NCBI GenBank assembly: GCA_945787845.1
Contig: CALZJH010000018.1
Coordinates: 1-43,049 of the forward strand
Origin: an uncultured Woeseiaceae bacterium
GTDB lineage: Bacteria > Pseudomonadota > Gammaproteobacteria > Steroidobacterales > Woeseiaceae
Length of the DNA stretch: 43,049 nucleotides
Direction of reading: 5' to 3'
A program made the translations under genes and the position numbers. Below are positions 17,451 to 25,678 of the stretch, piece by piece (positions within the stretch are counted from its first letter, which is position 1; every line of letters begins with the position of its first letter). A model generated the notes under the pieces. The model saw nothing but the letters and a program-made list of their open reading frames with translations, had not been told where the DNA came from and searched no databases.

Positions 17451-18800
17451 TTATGACGCGCGCGTGAATGCGTCGCGGGTCAGGTTCTCGTGGCCGTCGG
17501 CCATGACGCGAACGTCGTCTTCAATCCGGATGCCACCAAATGGGCGCAGCCAGTCAACGGTGTCCCAGCTAACGTGGTTCTCGGCGGGCGTGCCGCGAAG
17601 ATTCTCCAGTAGCATATCGATGACGTACAGGCCGGGCTCGATGGTCAGGACCATGTCTTCCTCGAGCACGCGCGTCAGGCGCAGGAACGGGTGACCGCTT
17701 GGAGGGTCGATGGTGCCGCCGGTCTCGCTTTCCTGGTGACCCGCGACATCATGCACCTGGATGCCCAGTAAGTGGCCAAGACCGTGCGGGAAGAAGGCGG
17801 ACGTCACGCCGGTTTCAAGTAGCGTATCGGGGTCGCCGGTCGCCAGGTCAGCGTCGACGAGTACCTCGGCAAGCATTTTGTGCGTGGCGACGTGCAGGTC
17901 GCGATAATCGAGGCCGGCGTGCAGCTTGTCGACGATCGCGAGCTCCATCGCGTGCATACGATCGATAAGGTCCTGGAACCGCTGGTCGCCATTCGAGTAC
18001 GTGCGCGTGATGTCCGACGCGTAGCCATGAACCTGCGCTCCGGCATCGATCAGGAACGAACGAATGACTTCCGGCGCCTGCCGATCGAGATCCGTGTAAT
18101 GCAGGACGGCGCCGTGCTTATTCAGGGCGATGATGTTGCCGTACGGCAGCTCCGGATCTGTGTGACTGACCGCCTCGCAATACGCCCGGTGAATGTCGAA
18201 TTCCGACAGGCCGTTACGGAATGCCGCTTCGGCGGCAATATGTCCGGCCGCGCCACGTTCGGCGGCGAGGCGCATTACGGCAAGCTCGTATTCCGTCTTC
18301 ACGCCGCGCGCGTAGTGCAGGATATTGATCGCAGTCGTCGGGTTCACGCGCTCGATACCAAAGGCGAGCGATTCGTCCTGAAACTCCCCGATGGCAATGC
18401 ATTTTTCACGGTCAGCAGGCAGGTGCGCTGCGACCTCATCCGTTGCGTGCACGATACGAATATCGAAATGGCCGGTCCAGTAACCATCGGGCGCACCGGG
18501 TACGACGTGCCAGTAGTCATGTGGCTGGTAGTAAATGAGCACCGGCGTCTCGCCCGGTGTATACACGATGTACGAAAAAGGCAGGGCAACTAGCGGCGCC
18601 CAGCCGACAAAGTGCGGATTCGCCTTGAACGGGTGATGATAGTCGTCCAGGAATGCGAACTTCGGATCGCCGGAATAGATGACGGCGTGGCTTGCGCCCG
18701 CCTGTTCCAGGGCATGATCGTGGCGGGCCGTGACGGTTGCCAGGTGGCTGCCGTAAAGGGCGCCAAGCTCGGGGTTCTTGTCACTGAATTTCATAGTCAT
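17451..18800 (-). CDS. pepQ: Xaa-Pro dipeptidase (prolidase)
   Basis: The 449-residue product is a prolidase of the M24B family, close in length to E. coli PepQ (443). The five metal ligands are present: Asp252 and Asp263 (LIDAGAQVHGYASDITRTYS), His339 (FPHGLGH), Glu388 (TIEPG) and Glu427 (GIRIED). It splits Xaa-Pro dipeptides with two Mn ions; relatives also hydrolyse organophosphates. A second ATG two codons in is possible. No SD is seen; a TATGAT box sits 6 nt before the ATG. It is divergent from the gamma-glutamyltransferase gene, another peptide-processing enzyme. Confidence 0.95.
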   Translation of the reverse strand: MTMKFSDKNPELGALYGSHLATVTARHDHALEQAGASHAVIYSGDPKFAFLDDYHHPFKANPHFVGWAPLVALPFSYIVYTPGETPVLIYYQPHDYWHVVPGAPDGYWTGHFDIRIVHATDEVAAHLPADREKCIAIGEFQDESLAFGIERVNPTTAINILHYARGVKTEYELAVMRLAAERGAAGHIAAEAAFRNGLSEFDIHRAYCEAVSHTDPELPYGNIIALNKHGAVLHYTDLDRQAPEVIRSFLIDAGAQVHGYASDITRTYSNGDQRFQDLIDRMHAMELAIVDKLHAGLDYRDLHVATHKMLAEVLVDADLATGDPDTLLETGVTSAFFPHGLGHLLGIQVHDVAGHQESETGGTIDPPSGHPFLRLTRVLEEDMVLTIEPGLYVIDMLLENLRGTPAENHVSWDTVDWLRPFGGIRIEDDVRVMADGHENLTRDAFTRAS

Positions 18801-18812
18801 GGCCGGATCATA
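18798..18812 (-). promoter_or_regulatory. -10 box for a probable leaderless pepQ mRNA
   Basis: On the minus strand TATGAT (18812-18807, 5 of 6 consensus bases) is followed by CCGGCC and then the pepQ ATG. The start site would fall on or next to the ATG. No SD is present. The -35 region is poor. Confidence 0.45.
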
Positions 18813-18878
18813 CCCTGTTGCCGCGGTAGTCGGCGAATGCCATCATTGGCGGCCCCTTGTCGGGGAGTGGAGCAGAGG

Positions 18879-20591
18879 ATGAAGCGATTTACATGGCTGG
18901 TTTTCATTGTATTGATACCAACAGGGAGCACCGCGATGGCCGCTGATCCCGGTTACGACCGAGTCGCCGGTCGGTCTCACGCGTCGCGCTCGGAAGTTAT
19001 CGCGCCGCACGGCATGGCGGCGACGAGCCAGCCGCTGGCGACGCAGGTCGCCCTGGACATCCTCAAGGCAGGCGGCAGCGCCGTCGACGCAGCTATTGCT
19101 GCAAACGCCGCGCTGGGCCTCATGGAGCCCACTGGCAATGGCATCGGCGGGGACCTGTTTGCCATCGTCTGGGACGCGGAGAAGAAAGAGCTGACGGGGC
19201 TGAATGCCTCCGGCCGCGCGCCGGCCCGGATGACGCTCGAGTATTTCCGCGAGCGCGGAATCGAGAAGATCCCCAGTTTCGGACCGCTACCCGTCAGCGT
19301 GCCCGGCGCCGTCGACGGCTGGTTCGAACTCCACGGCCGCTACGGGCGGCTGCCCATGACGGACATCCTCGCGCCCGCGATTCGGTATGCGCGCGAGGGC
19401 TTTCCAGTGAGCGAGGTTATTGCCCACTACTTCAAGAGCAACCGCGACCGCATTGGTCATTATCCGGGCTTTGCGGAGACCTACATGCCCGACGGCGATG
19501 TACCGAAAAAGGGTGAGATGTTCCGCAACCCGCGCCTGGCCGACACGTACGAGGACATCGCCCGAAAAGGCCGTGACGAGTTCTACAAAGGTGACATCGC
19601 GAGGCGCATCGACGCCTACATGGCCGAGCAGGGCGGTCTACTGAGTTATGACGACCTCGCAGAACACACCTCCGCGTGGGTCACGCCGGTTTCGACAAAC
19701 TACCGGGGCTGGGATGTCTACGAACTGCCACCGAACGGCCAGGGCATTGCTGCACTCCAGATCCTCAACATTCTCGAGGGCTTTGACATTGCGGCGATGG
19801 GTTTCGGCAGCGCCGAATATCTGCATACGCTCGTCGAAGCCAAGAAGCTCGCGTTTGAAGATCGGGCGAAGTACTACGTCGACATGGATTTTGCCGATGT
19901 CCCCGTCGACTGGCTAGTCTCGAAAGACTATGCGGCGGAACGTCGCGAGCTGATTGCGCCTGACAAGGCCTCAATGTTGCTGCCGGCCGGTGAACAGAAG
20001 CTGGACGAGGGCGATACGATTTACCTGACCGTCGCTGACGCCGACGGCAACATGGTGTCGCTGATCCAGAGCAACTATCGCGGCATGGGTTCCGGGATGA
20101 CGCCGGGCGATCTCGGCTTCGTGCTGCAGAATCGCGCTGAACTGTTTGCGCTAGACGAGAATCACGCCAACGTCGTCGAGGGTGGCAAGCGGCCTTTCCA
20201 TACGATTATCCCGGCTTTTGTCATGAAGGACGGCGAGCCCCTCATGAGCTTCGGACTCATGGGAGGTGCCATGCAGCCCCAGGGGCATGCGCAGATCGTC
20301 ATCAATATGGTCGACTTCGGCATGAATCTGCAAGAGGCCGGCGATGCGGCGCGCGTCAATCACACGGGTTCTTCACAGCCCACCGGCAGCATGATGACAA
20401 CGGGTGGCGTTGTGCACCTGGAGAACGGATTCAGCGCCGAAGCGCGGGAGGGTTTGCGGCAGAAAGGGCATACACTAGGGCCGTCGAACGGCAGTTTCGG
20501 CGGCTATCAGGCGATCATGTTCGACAAGGAGCAGGGCGTGTACTATGGCGCCTCCGAAGTACGTAAAGACGGGCAGGCAGCAGGGTACTGA
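18879..20591 (+). CDS. Gamma-glutamyltransferase family enzyme, exported
   Basis: The 570-residue product has a signal peptide (MKRFTWLVFIVLI..., cut after AMA near residue 21) and the N-terminal nucleophile fold of the GGT family: GGSAVDAAIAANAALG, TGNGIGGDLFAI and the autoprocessing/catalytic Thr380 in GDTIYLTVADADGN. Classical GGT splits glutathione in the periplasm. Two substrate contacts differ: the Ser-Ser pair in PLSSM of E. coli is PFHTI (His441-Thr442), and the FREMAPA arginine region reads ASGRAPA. This fits GGT-like acylases of other specificity. The start at 18879 was chosen for the signal peptide. The stop overlaps trpS by one base. Confidence 0.88.
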   Translation: MKRFTWLVFIVLIPTGSTAMAADPGYDRVAGRSHASRSEVIAPHGMAATSQPLATQVALDILKAGGSAVDAAIAANAALGLMEPTGNGIGGDLFAIVWDAEKKELTGLNASGRAPARMTLEYFRERGIEKIPSFGPLPVSVPGAVDGWFELHGRYGRLPMTDILAPAIRYAREGFPVSEVIAHYFKSNRDRIGHYPGFAETYMPDGDVPKKGEMFRNPRLADTYEDIARKGRDEFYKGDIARRIDAYMAEQGGLLSYDDLAEHTSAWVTPVSTNYRGWDVYELPPNGQGIAALQILNILEGFDIAAMGFGSAEYLHTLVEAKKLAFEDRAKYYVDMDFADVPVDWLVSKDYAAERRELIAPDKASMLLPAGEQKLDEGDTIYLTVADADGNMVSLIQSNYRGMGSGMTPGDLGFVLQNRAELFALDENHANVVEGGKRPFHTIIPAFVMKDGEPLMSFGLMGGAMQPQGHAQIVINMVDFGMNLQEAGDAARVNHTGSSQPTGSMMTTGGVVHLENGFSAEAREGLRQKGHTLGPSNGSFGGYQAIMFDKEQGVYYGASEVRKDGQAAGY

Positions 20592-21607
20592 TGCAAGACA
20601 CTTACCTTACCGGGATCACGACGACCGGGACGCCACACATTGGCAACTATGTCGGCGCCATCCGCCCGGGCATCGAAGCCAGCAAGGACCTGTCCACCCG
20701 GCATTTCTATTTCCTCGCGGATTATCATTCGCTGGCAAAGAACGAGGACCCGGCCAGGATCGGCCAGTCGACGCTCGAGATCGCTGCCGCATGGATGGCT
20801 CTTGGGCTCGACACCGAACACGCCTATTTTTACCGGCAGTCGGACATACCCGAGATTCCGGAGCTCACCTGGATACTGCATGGCATGACGGCGAAAGGCC
20901 TCATGAACCGGGCGCATTCCTACAAGGCGTCCGTGCAGGCCAATCTCGAGGGCGGCAACAAGGATCCGGACAAGGGCGTGATGATGGCCCTGTACAGCTA
21001 CCCGATTCTAATGGCCGCCGACATCCTGATGTTCAAGTCGAGCAAGGTACCGGTCGGCCAGGATCAGAAACAGCACGTTGAAATGGCTCGCGACATCGCA
21101 CAGCGGTTCAATCACAATTACGGTGAGACCTTTGTCTTGCCCGAGGCGCTTATTGGCGAGGACACCGCCGTGCTCAAGGGGCTGGATGGCCGCAAGATGT
21201 CGAAGAGCTACAACAACACGATTCCGCTGTTTGCCCCTGAGAAGAGGCTGCGCAAGCTGATTATGAAGATCAAAACGAACAGCCTCGAGCCGGGCGAAGC
21301 CAAGGACACCGCAGACAGCACACTATTCGATATCTACAAGGCGTTTGCGACGCCTGAGGAAACGGCGGCAGTCGCGGAGTCTTACGCCAATGGCATTGCC
21401 TGGGGGCAGATGAAACAGCAGCTGTTTGAGTACATCAACGAGCACATCAAACCGGCACGCGACGAGTACGACCGGCTGGTCGCCGAGCCGGAAATCGTAG
21501 AAGCTGAGCTTCAGAAGGGCGCTGAACGAGCGCGGGAATTGTCGGCGCCGTACCTTGCAGAGATACGACACGCGATCGGCATCAGGACGCTCGGGGAGCC
21601 GGGGTAA
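20591..21607 (+). CDS. trpS: Tryptophanyl-tRNA synthetase
   Basis: The 338-residue product is a class I synthetase that charges tRNA-Trp. The HIGH motif appears as HIGN at residues 16-19 and KMSKS at 202-206; VGQDQKQHVEMARDIA is the conserved tryptophan-pocket segment. Its length is normal. The ATG overlaps the TGA of the upstream GGT-family gene, so it is translationally coupled to an exported hydrolase, an unusual partner. It opens a long run of short-spaced genes. Confidence 0.97.
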   Translation: MQDTYLTGITTTGTPHIGNYVGAIRPGIEASKDLSTRHFYFLADYHSLAKNEDPARIGQSTLEIAAAWMALGLDTEHAYFYRQSDIPEIPELTWILHGMTAKGLMNRAHSYKASVQANLEGGNKDPDKGVMMALYSYPILMAADILMFKSSKVPVGQDQKQHVEMARDIAQRFNHNYGETFVLPEALIGEDTAVLKGLDGRKMSKSYNNTIPLFAPEKRLRKLIMKIKTNSLEPGEAKDTADSTLFDIYKAFATPEETAAVAESYANGIAWGQMKQQLFEYINEHIKPARDEYDRLVAEPEIVEAELQKGAERARELSAPYLAEIRHAIGIRTLGEPG

Positions 21608-21611
21608 AACT

Positions 21612-21866
21612 ATGGGCAAAGACCGAATCAGGGACCTGTTGACGCAACTGCAGGAGGAAATCCGCAGCACGGATGTGGACGATGAGGTCCGGGAACTCAT
21701 CAACGAGCTGGACAAGGATATTCACGGCGTTATCGAAAACGACGAGGATGTGAACGCGCTGATCGACCGCGCCAAAGAGATAGAGGCAGACTTTGCGACC
21801 AAGTACCCGGCCGCCGAGCGCTTCATGCGCGAAGTGATCGACGCGCTGGTCAGGATGGGCATCTAG
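21612..21866 (+). CDS. DUF4404 family small protein
   Basis: The 84-residue product resembles DUF4404 proteins: an N-terminal helix (RIRDLLTQLQEEI), a second helical segment (VRELINELDKDIHGVIE), FATKYPAAERFMREVIDAL and the typical ending VRMGI. It is probably all-helical and cytoplasmic; the function is unknown. The ATG at 21612 was chosen over upstream starts inside trpS, since it lies 4 nt after the trpS stop and gives the family N-terminus. Confidence 0.8.
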   Translation: MGKDRIRDLLTQLQEEIRSTDVDDEVRELINELDKDIHGVIENDEDVNALIDRAKEIEADFATKYPAAERFMREVIDALVRMGI

Positions 21867-21890
21867 GCGGTACCGAATCAGGTTTTGGTC

Positions 21891-22079
21891 ATGCTGGAAA
21901 TGAAGCCCGCCTGTGAACGCTGCTCCACCGATCTCGCCGAGGGGGCGGGCACGGCCTATATTTGCTCCTACGAGTGCACTTTCTGCGCACAGTGCGCCGA
22001 AAATGCACTAAACTTTGTCTGCCCAAACTGTAACGGCGAGCTTGTCGCGCGACCTGCACGCGAGCAGCCCCCAAATTGA
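21891..22079 (+). CDS. DUF1272 zinc-ribbon-like protein
   Basis: The 62-residue product has seven or more cysteines in the DUF1272 pattern: CERC near residue 8, CSYECTFCAQC in the middle and CPNC near the end, then GELVARP. The cysteine spacing suggests structural zinc. Its function is unknown. The ATG at 21891 gives the usual MLE(M/L)KP start; a TTG two codons earlier is less likely. Confidence 0.88.
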   Translation: MLEMKPACERCSTDLAEGAGTAYICSYECTFCAQCAENALNFVCPNCNGELVARPAREQPPN

Positions 22080-22144
22080 AACGGAACTTCCCCTGCGACT
22101 CCGGTCGAAGGGCAGGAACATCTACCGAGCAAGGAATAACAATC

Positions 22145-22330
22145 GTGTCAAAGATTCTCTCGTTCGTCGCATTGGCGACGCTCGTTGCTGGCTGCGCCAG
22201 CACCGCACCCGAGGCTCCAGCCGACGGAGTTGCTGCAAAAGAAAATGAGAAGCAGGAATTGCGCTGCCGATACGTCAAGACGACAGCGTCCCGAATCGGC
22301 GCCAAGGAATGCGAAGTCGTCGAGGAATAG
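22145..22330 (+). CDS. Small lipoprotein with a conserved cysteine pair
   Basis: A GTG start with a well placed SD (AAGGA, about 9 nt) gives a 61-residue product. The signal sequence SKILSFVALATLVAGC ends in a good lipobox (LVAGC), so the protein should be lipid-anchored. The mature part is short, with a CRYVKTTASRIGAKEC segment whose two cysteines could form a disulfide in the envelope. Similar small proteins with C-x(4)-[TV]TGSR-x(n)-C patterns are, as I recall, common in gammaproteobacteria but lack a known function. An in-frame ATG at 22076 is rejected because it would bury the signal peptide. Confidence 0.75.
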   Translation: MSKILSFVALATLVAGCASTAPEAPADGVAAKENEKQELRCRYVKTTASRIGAKECEVVEE

Positions 22331-22409
22331 GCGCCGCCTAGTTCCGCTGGGTAGCCCTCAAGAGTTGGCACTTGCATGCGTGGGGGGGCAGGCTTAGGCT
22401 CTGGAGCGC

Positions 22410-22829
22410 ATGGAGACAAGGTTTTTATCCAAGGTCGATAGCTGGCTGGTTCCGGTTATGGTTCTGGCGATGGCCGGGCTGCTTGCGGCCCTGATCGGCG
22501 TCCTGGTTACGCCGACTCCCTGGCCCGTGCGGGCCCTCGTCGCGGCGGTTTCTGTCGCGGTTATTCTGCTGCTGTTCGCTGTTTTTCGGGGCACCTACTA
22601 CACCGTCACGGAGCAGGAGCTGCGGATCGTCTCGGGACCGTTCCGGTGGACCGTTCCGGTCGACGAGATCACCGCAATTGACCCATCGCGAAACCCGCTT
22701 TCGTCTCCTGCGCTGTCGCTCGATCGACTCAAAATCTCCTACGGCAAGCGCAAGTTTGTCCTGATTTCGCCCTCCGACAAGGCAGGTTTCATGCGTGCCA
22801 TGGAACGGGTGCGCGGCGTGCAGGAATGA
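22410..22829 (+). CDS. PH domain membrane protein (bPH_6, YyaB-like)
   Basis: The 139-residue product has two membrane helices (WLVPVMVLAMAGLLAALIGVLV and VRALVAAVSVAVILLLFAVF, within residues 12-60), followed by a bacterial PH-like domain: TYYTVTEQELRIVSGPFRW, EITAIDPSRNPLSSPALSLDRLKISY. The SPALSLDRL signature fits the YyaB-like PH family. The function is unknown. The stop overlaps the methyltransferase start by 4 nt. Confidence 0.82.
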   Translation: METRFLSKVDSWLVPVMVLAMAGLLAALIGVLVTPTPWPVRALVAAVSVAVILLLFAVFRGTYYTVTEQELRIVSGPFRWTVPVDEITAIDPSRNPLSSPALSLDRLKISYGKRKFVLISPSDKAGFMRAMERVRGVQE

Positions 22830-23446
22830 CGCACGCGCGCGAAGGCCACTGGGCGGACGTCTACGAAAGCAAGTCCGCAACCGAGGTGTCCTGGTACCAG
22901 GCGACCCCCGAACGCTCGCTGGCGCTCGTCCAGAAAGCGGAGATGTGTCGGGAAGCCCCGATCATCGACGTGGGTGGCGGTGCGTCAACGCTTGTTGATC
23001 ATCTGCTCGACGCGGGCTACACCGACCTGACCGTACTCGATCTTGCAGCGGCCGCATTCGAGCAGGCTCGAGCGCGCCTTGCAGCTCGGGCGCATTGCAT
23101 CGACTGGTTGGTCGCGGACGTCACGCGATTTGAGCCCCCGCGACGCTACCGGCTCTGGCACGATCGTGCCGTGCTGCATTTTTTGACGGACGCCGCGGAT
23201 CGTGAACGCTATGTCAACGTGTTACGGCAGGCGCTCGAGCCGGGTGGCCACGTCATCATTGCCGCATTCGGCCCGGACGGACCGACGCGGTGCTCCGGCC
23301 TCGACATTCGGCGCTACAATGTCGACTTGCTGAAAGAACTGCTGGGCCCCGAGTTCGCATTACAATCCCATGAACTCGAGAACCACAAAACACCAACGGG
23401 CGCCGTGCAGCAGTTCCTGTATTCCTGCTGGATCAGGAGGGGATAG
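22826..23446 (+). CDS. Class I SAM-dependent methyltransferase
   Basis: The 206-residue product has the Rossmann motif I (IIDVGGGAST, residues 46-55), an acidic motif after strand 2 (LTVLDLA), and the post-motif LWHDRAVLHFLTD and LEPGGHVIIAAFGPDG segments. It belongs to the small-molecule or Tellurite/thiopurine-like class I methyltransferases; the substrate cannot be read. The start overlaps the PH gene (ATGA), and a good SD inside its end (AGGAGG, 23435-23440) serves the next gene. Confidence 0.87.
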   Translation: MTHAREGHWADVYESKSATEVSWYQATPERSLALVQKAEMCREAPIIDVGGGASTLVDHLLDAGYTDLTVLDLAAAAFEQARARLAARAHCIDWLVADVTRFEPPRRYRLWHDRAVLHFLTDAADRERYVNVLRQALEPGGHVIIAAFGPDGPTRCSGLDIRRYNVDLLKELLGPEFALQSHELENHKTPTGAVQQFLYSCWIRRG

Positions 23447-23448
23447 TG

Positions 23449-23838
23449 ATGAGTATCAATCTATGGGCCGTGCTCGCCGCGGCTATCTCTAGTTTTGTGC
23501 TTGGCGGGCTCTGGTATTCGCCGATGTTGTTCCTGAAACCCTGGAACAAGGCGATGGGTCGCAGTGAGGAGGACAACGGTCACCCGGCCAGGGTCTTCGG
23601 CCTCGGGTTTGTGTATGCCCTGGTGGCGGCGACGGTCTTTGCCATGTTGCTCGGGCCGACGCCGGTCCTTTCCGAGGCCTGGAAGGCCGGTCTGCTCGTG
23701 GGCTTCGGGTTCGTCGCCATGAGTTTCGGCATCAACTACCAGTTCGCAAATCGACCTATCGTGGCCTGGCTGATCGATGGCGGCTACCACACGGGGCAGT
23801 TCGTGTTGTACGGGGTGATCCTGGGTCTGTGGCACTGA
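23449..23838 (+). CDS. DUF1761 membrane protein
   Basis: The 129-residue product has about four membrane helices and the DUF1761 pattern: an N-terminal LGGLWYSPMLFLKPW, a central YALVAATVFAMLL and a late INYQFANRPIVAWLIDGGYH. These are small integral membrane proteins of unknown role. The ATG at 23449 is 8 nt after AGGAGG; a GTG at 23446 is possible. The stop overlaps the next ATG. Confidence 0.87.
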   Translation: MSINLWAVLAAAISSFVLGGLWYSPMLFLKPWNKAMGRSEEDNGHPARVFGLGFVYALVAATVFAMLLGPTPVLSEAWKAGLLVGFGFVAMSFGINYQFANRPIVAWLIDGGYHTGQFVLYGVILGLWH

Positions 23839-24362
23839 TGGACGGCTGGGAGCTGGAGACGGCCCGACTTGGCCTGCGGCGCATCACGCTCGACGATGCG
23901 GATCTCATGCTTGCGGTGTGGACGGATCCGGCCTTTGTGAGCAATGTCGGCGACCGCGGTGTGCGGACCATCGCGGACGCGAAGGAGGCCATACAGGCCG
24001 GGGCTCTCAAGCTCTATGCGGACTACGGGTACGGCCCGTATGCGATGGTGACCAGAGCCGGCGGCGAGAAAATCGGCATATGCGGATTGTTCAAACGCGA
24101 CAACCTCGACCATCCTGACATCGGCTTCGCCGTGTTGCCGGAATACTGCGGCAAAGGGTTCGCGGGGGAGGCGGCATGCGCAGTCCTGGCACACGCACGC
24201 GACGATCTTGAGCTTGAGGCGCTGACGGCGATCGTCTCGCCGGGCAATGCTCCGTCCATCGGGCTGATTGAAAAGCTCGGGCTGGCATTTGTCGGAATGA
24301 TTACAATGCCCGGAGACGACGAGGAAATATGTCTCTACCGCATGCAGCTGGGACAGCAATAA
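23838..24362 (+). CDS. GNAT N-acetyltransferase (RimJ/RimL-like)
   Basis: The 174-residue product begins ELETARLGLRRITLDDADLML, typical of the RimJ/RimL-type GNAT group. It has the acetyl-CoA segment FAVLPEYCGKGFAGEAACAVLAHA and the late PGNAPSIGLIEKLGLAFVG. It would transfer acetyl from CoA to an amine; the target is unknown. The ATG overlaps the DUF1761 stop (TGATG). Confidence 0.9.
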   Translation: MDGWELETARLGLRRITLDDADLMLAVWTDPAFVSNVGDRGVRTIADAKEAIQAGALKLYADYGYGPYAMVTRAGGEKIGICGLFKRDNLDHPDIGFAVLPEYCGKGFAGEAACAVLAHARDDLELEALTAIVSPGNAPSIGLIEKLGLAFVGMITMPGDDEEICLYRMQLGQQ

Positions 24363-24363
24363 C

Positions 24364-24852
24364 ATGGAAATTTTCAAGAGTGACGGGGCGCGCACGGGCC
24401 TGTTCTTCGGCGCCACGTCAGGTGTCATTACAACCATTGGCCTGATCGTTGGGCTGAACGCCGGTACGCAGTCGATCACAGCCGTGCTGGGGGGCATCCT
24501 CGTCATCGCGGTGGCTGACGCCATGTCCGATGCGCTCGGCATTCACCTGGCTGAGGAAGCCAATCCCAATACCGATCACCTGCACGTCTGGGCTGCGACC
24601 ATCGTGACGTTTCTCACGAAGTTCGTCTTTTCGATCAGTTTCGCCATACCCCTTTTGCTGTTGCCATTGGGAACGGCGGTCATTGCCTCTGTCGTGTGGG
24701 GCCTGTTCGTAATCGTCGTGCTCAGCTATTTTCTTGCGAAGTCGCAGGACGAGTCACCGCTCGCGATAATTGCGGAACACGTAGCGATTGCCGTGCTGGT
24801 GCTGGTGTTTTCGCACTACATCGGCGTATGGGTTGCCGCGACGTTTGGCTAG
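24364..24852 (+). CDS. VIT1/CCC1-like integral membrane protein
   Basis: The 162-residue product has about four to five helices. The N-terminal segment SGVITTIGLIVGLNAGTQSITAVLGGILVIAVADAMSDALGIHLAEEA resembles the start of VIT/CCC1 iron/manganese transporters, where conserved Asp and Glu residues on the first helices bind metal. It is shorter than full VIT proteins and lacks a clear metal-binding cytoplasmic loop. Its function is therefore open. It follows the GNAT gene by one base. Confidence 0.65.
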   Translation: MEIFKSDGARTGLFFGATSGVITTIGLIVGLNAGTQSITAVLGGILVIAVADAMSDALGIHLAEEANPNTDHLHVWAATIVTFLTKFVFSISFAIPLLLLPLGTAVIASVVWGLFVIVVLSYFLAKSQDESPLAIIAEHVAIAVLVLVFSHYIGVWVAATFG

Positions 24853-24860
24853 GAGAATTC

Positions 24861-25265
24861 ATGGGGCAGGCACAAAGACTCGCATCCAATTTCGTCGTCC
24901 TGACCAACGAGCTTCGTGCCGATACCGTGGCGGTCACGCCAGACCTTTACCAGCGGCTGGACAGGGACTATAAGGATTTCGCTGGTCACCTGCTGGTCGC
25001 GAGTCACTCGTTTAAGGAAGACTGGCCGACGTGGGAGGTGCATCCTGCGGGTGACGAGTTTGTGATCCTGGTCTCGGGCGACGTGGACCTGGTGCTGGCG
25101 AAAAAGGTGGGCGACGAGACCATTCGGATGACCGAGCCCGGCACGTTCGTAATCGTGCCCCGCAATACCTGGCACACGGCACGTGTTCGACGTCCTTCGG
25201 TCATGATGTTCATTACGCCGGGCGAGGGAACCATCAACAGTGAAGAGCCGGATCGCGGTAGCTGA
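24861..25265 (+). CDS. Cupin domain protein
   Basis: The 134-residue product has a single cupin barrel: VHPAGDEFVILVSGDVDLVL (motif 1 with a His-x4-Glu arrangement) and PGTFVIVPRNTWHTARV (motif 2, with His). It could bind one metal ion. The reaction is unknown. A good SD (AGGAG, 5 nt) before the ATG at 24861 fixes the start. It follows the membrane protein by 8 nt. Confidence 0.85.
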   Translation: MGQAQRLASNFVVLTNELRADTVAVTPDLYQRLDRDYKDFAGHLLVASHSFKEDWPTWEVHPAGDEFVILVSGDVDLVLAKKVGDETIRMTEPGTFVIVPRNTWHTARVRRPSVMMFITPGEGTINSEEPDRGS

Positions 25266-25267
25266 GC

Positions 25268-25663
25268 GTGGGGAATAGCGACGCAACGATCGGCTGGCGG
25301 CAATTGCGGGAATTTGCCGATGTCGATCTCTCTCAGTCGTTTGTCCTGTCCTGGCATGTGGAAGCAGAGATGCTCGTCATTGACGTCGACCTGTATCTCG
25401 AGCCGGGGCATCCTTTCTACGAAACGCCGCGGCCCGCCGAAGTGCATTGTATCCGGCCGGCCTTCATCGAATTTCCCTATTGCGACGAATTGAGTTCGGC
25501 AGCCGGCGGCGGCGGCGAAGTTGCTGAAATCGCAGCAAATCTCGGTCTTGGGGCGATCAGCGACCTCGTGGTGCTGGAAGACAGCCGATACGCAATCAGT
25601 GGTGAATTTGGTACCGTGTCTGTTGTTGCCGAGCGGCCGATACTCAGACTAAAAGGGTCATGA
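25268..25663 (+). CDS. Hypothetical protein
   Basis: A GTG start 2 nt after the cupin stop gives 131 residues. I recognise no family. The protein looks soluble and beta-rich, with a hydrophobic-acidic strand (EAEMLVIDVDLYLEPGHPFYE) near the start and a glycine-rich loop (SAAGGGGEVAEIA) in the middle. It contains no metal motif or signal. The tight spacing supports its being a real member of the run. Confidence 0.7.
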   Translation: MGNSDATIGWRQLREFADVDLSQSFVLSWHVEAEMLVIDVDLYLEPGHPFYETPRPAEVHCIRPAFIEFPYCDELSSAAGGGGEVAEIAANLGLGAISDLVVLEDSRYAISGEFGTVSVVAERPILRLKGS

Positions 25664-25678
25664 ACCCGGGAGGCACGC

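Noticed and set aside
24364..24852. Confident iron/manganese vacuolar-type transporter call
   Set aside because: The N-terminal helices resemble VIT/CCC1, but the protein is short and the metal-binding loop is not seen; kept only as VIT-like.
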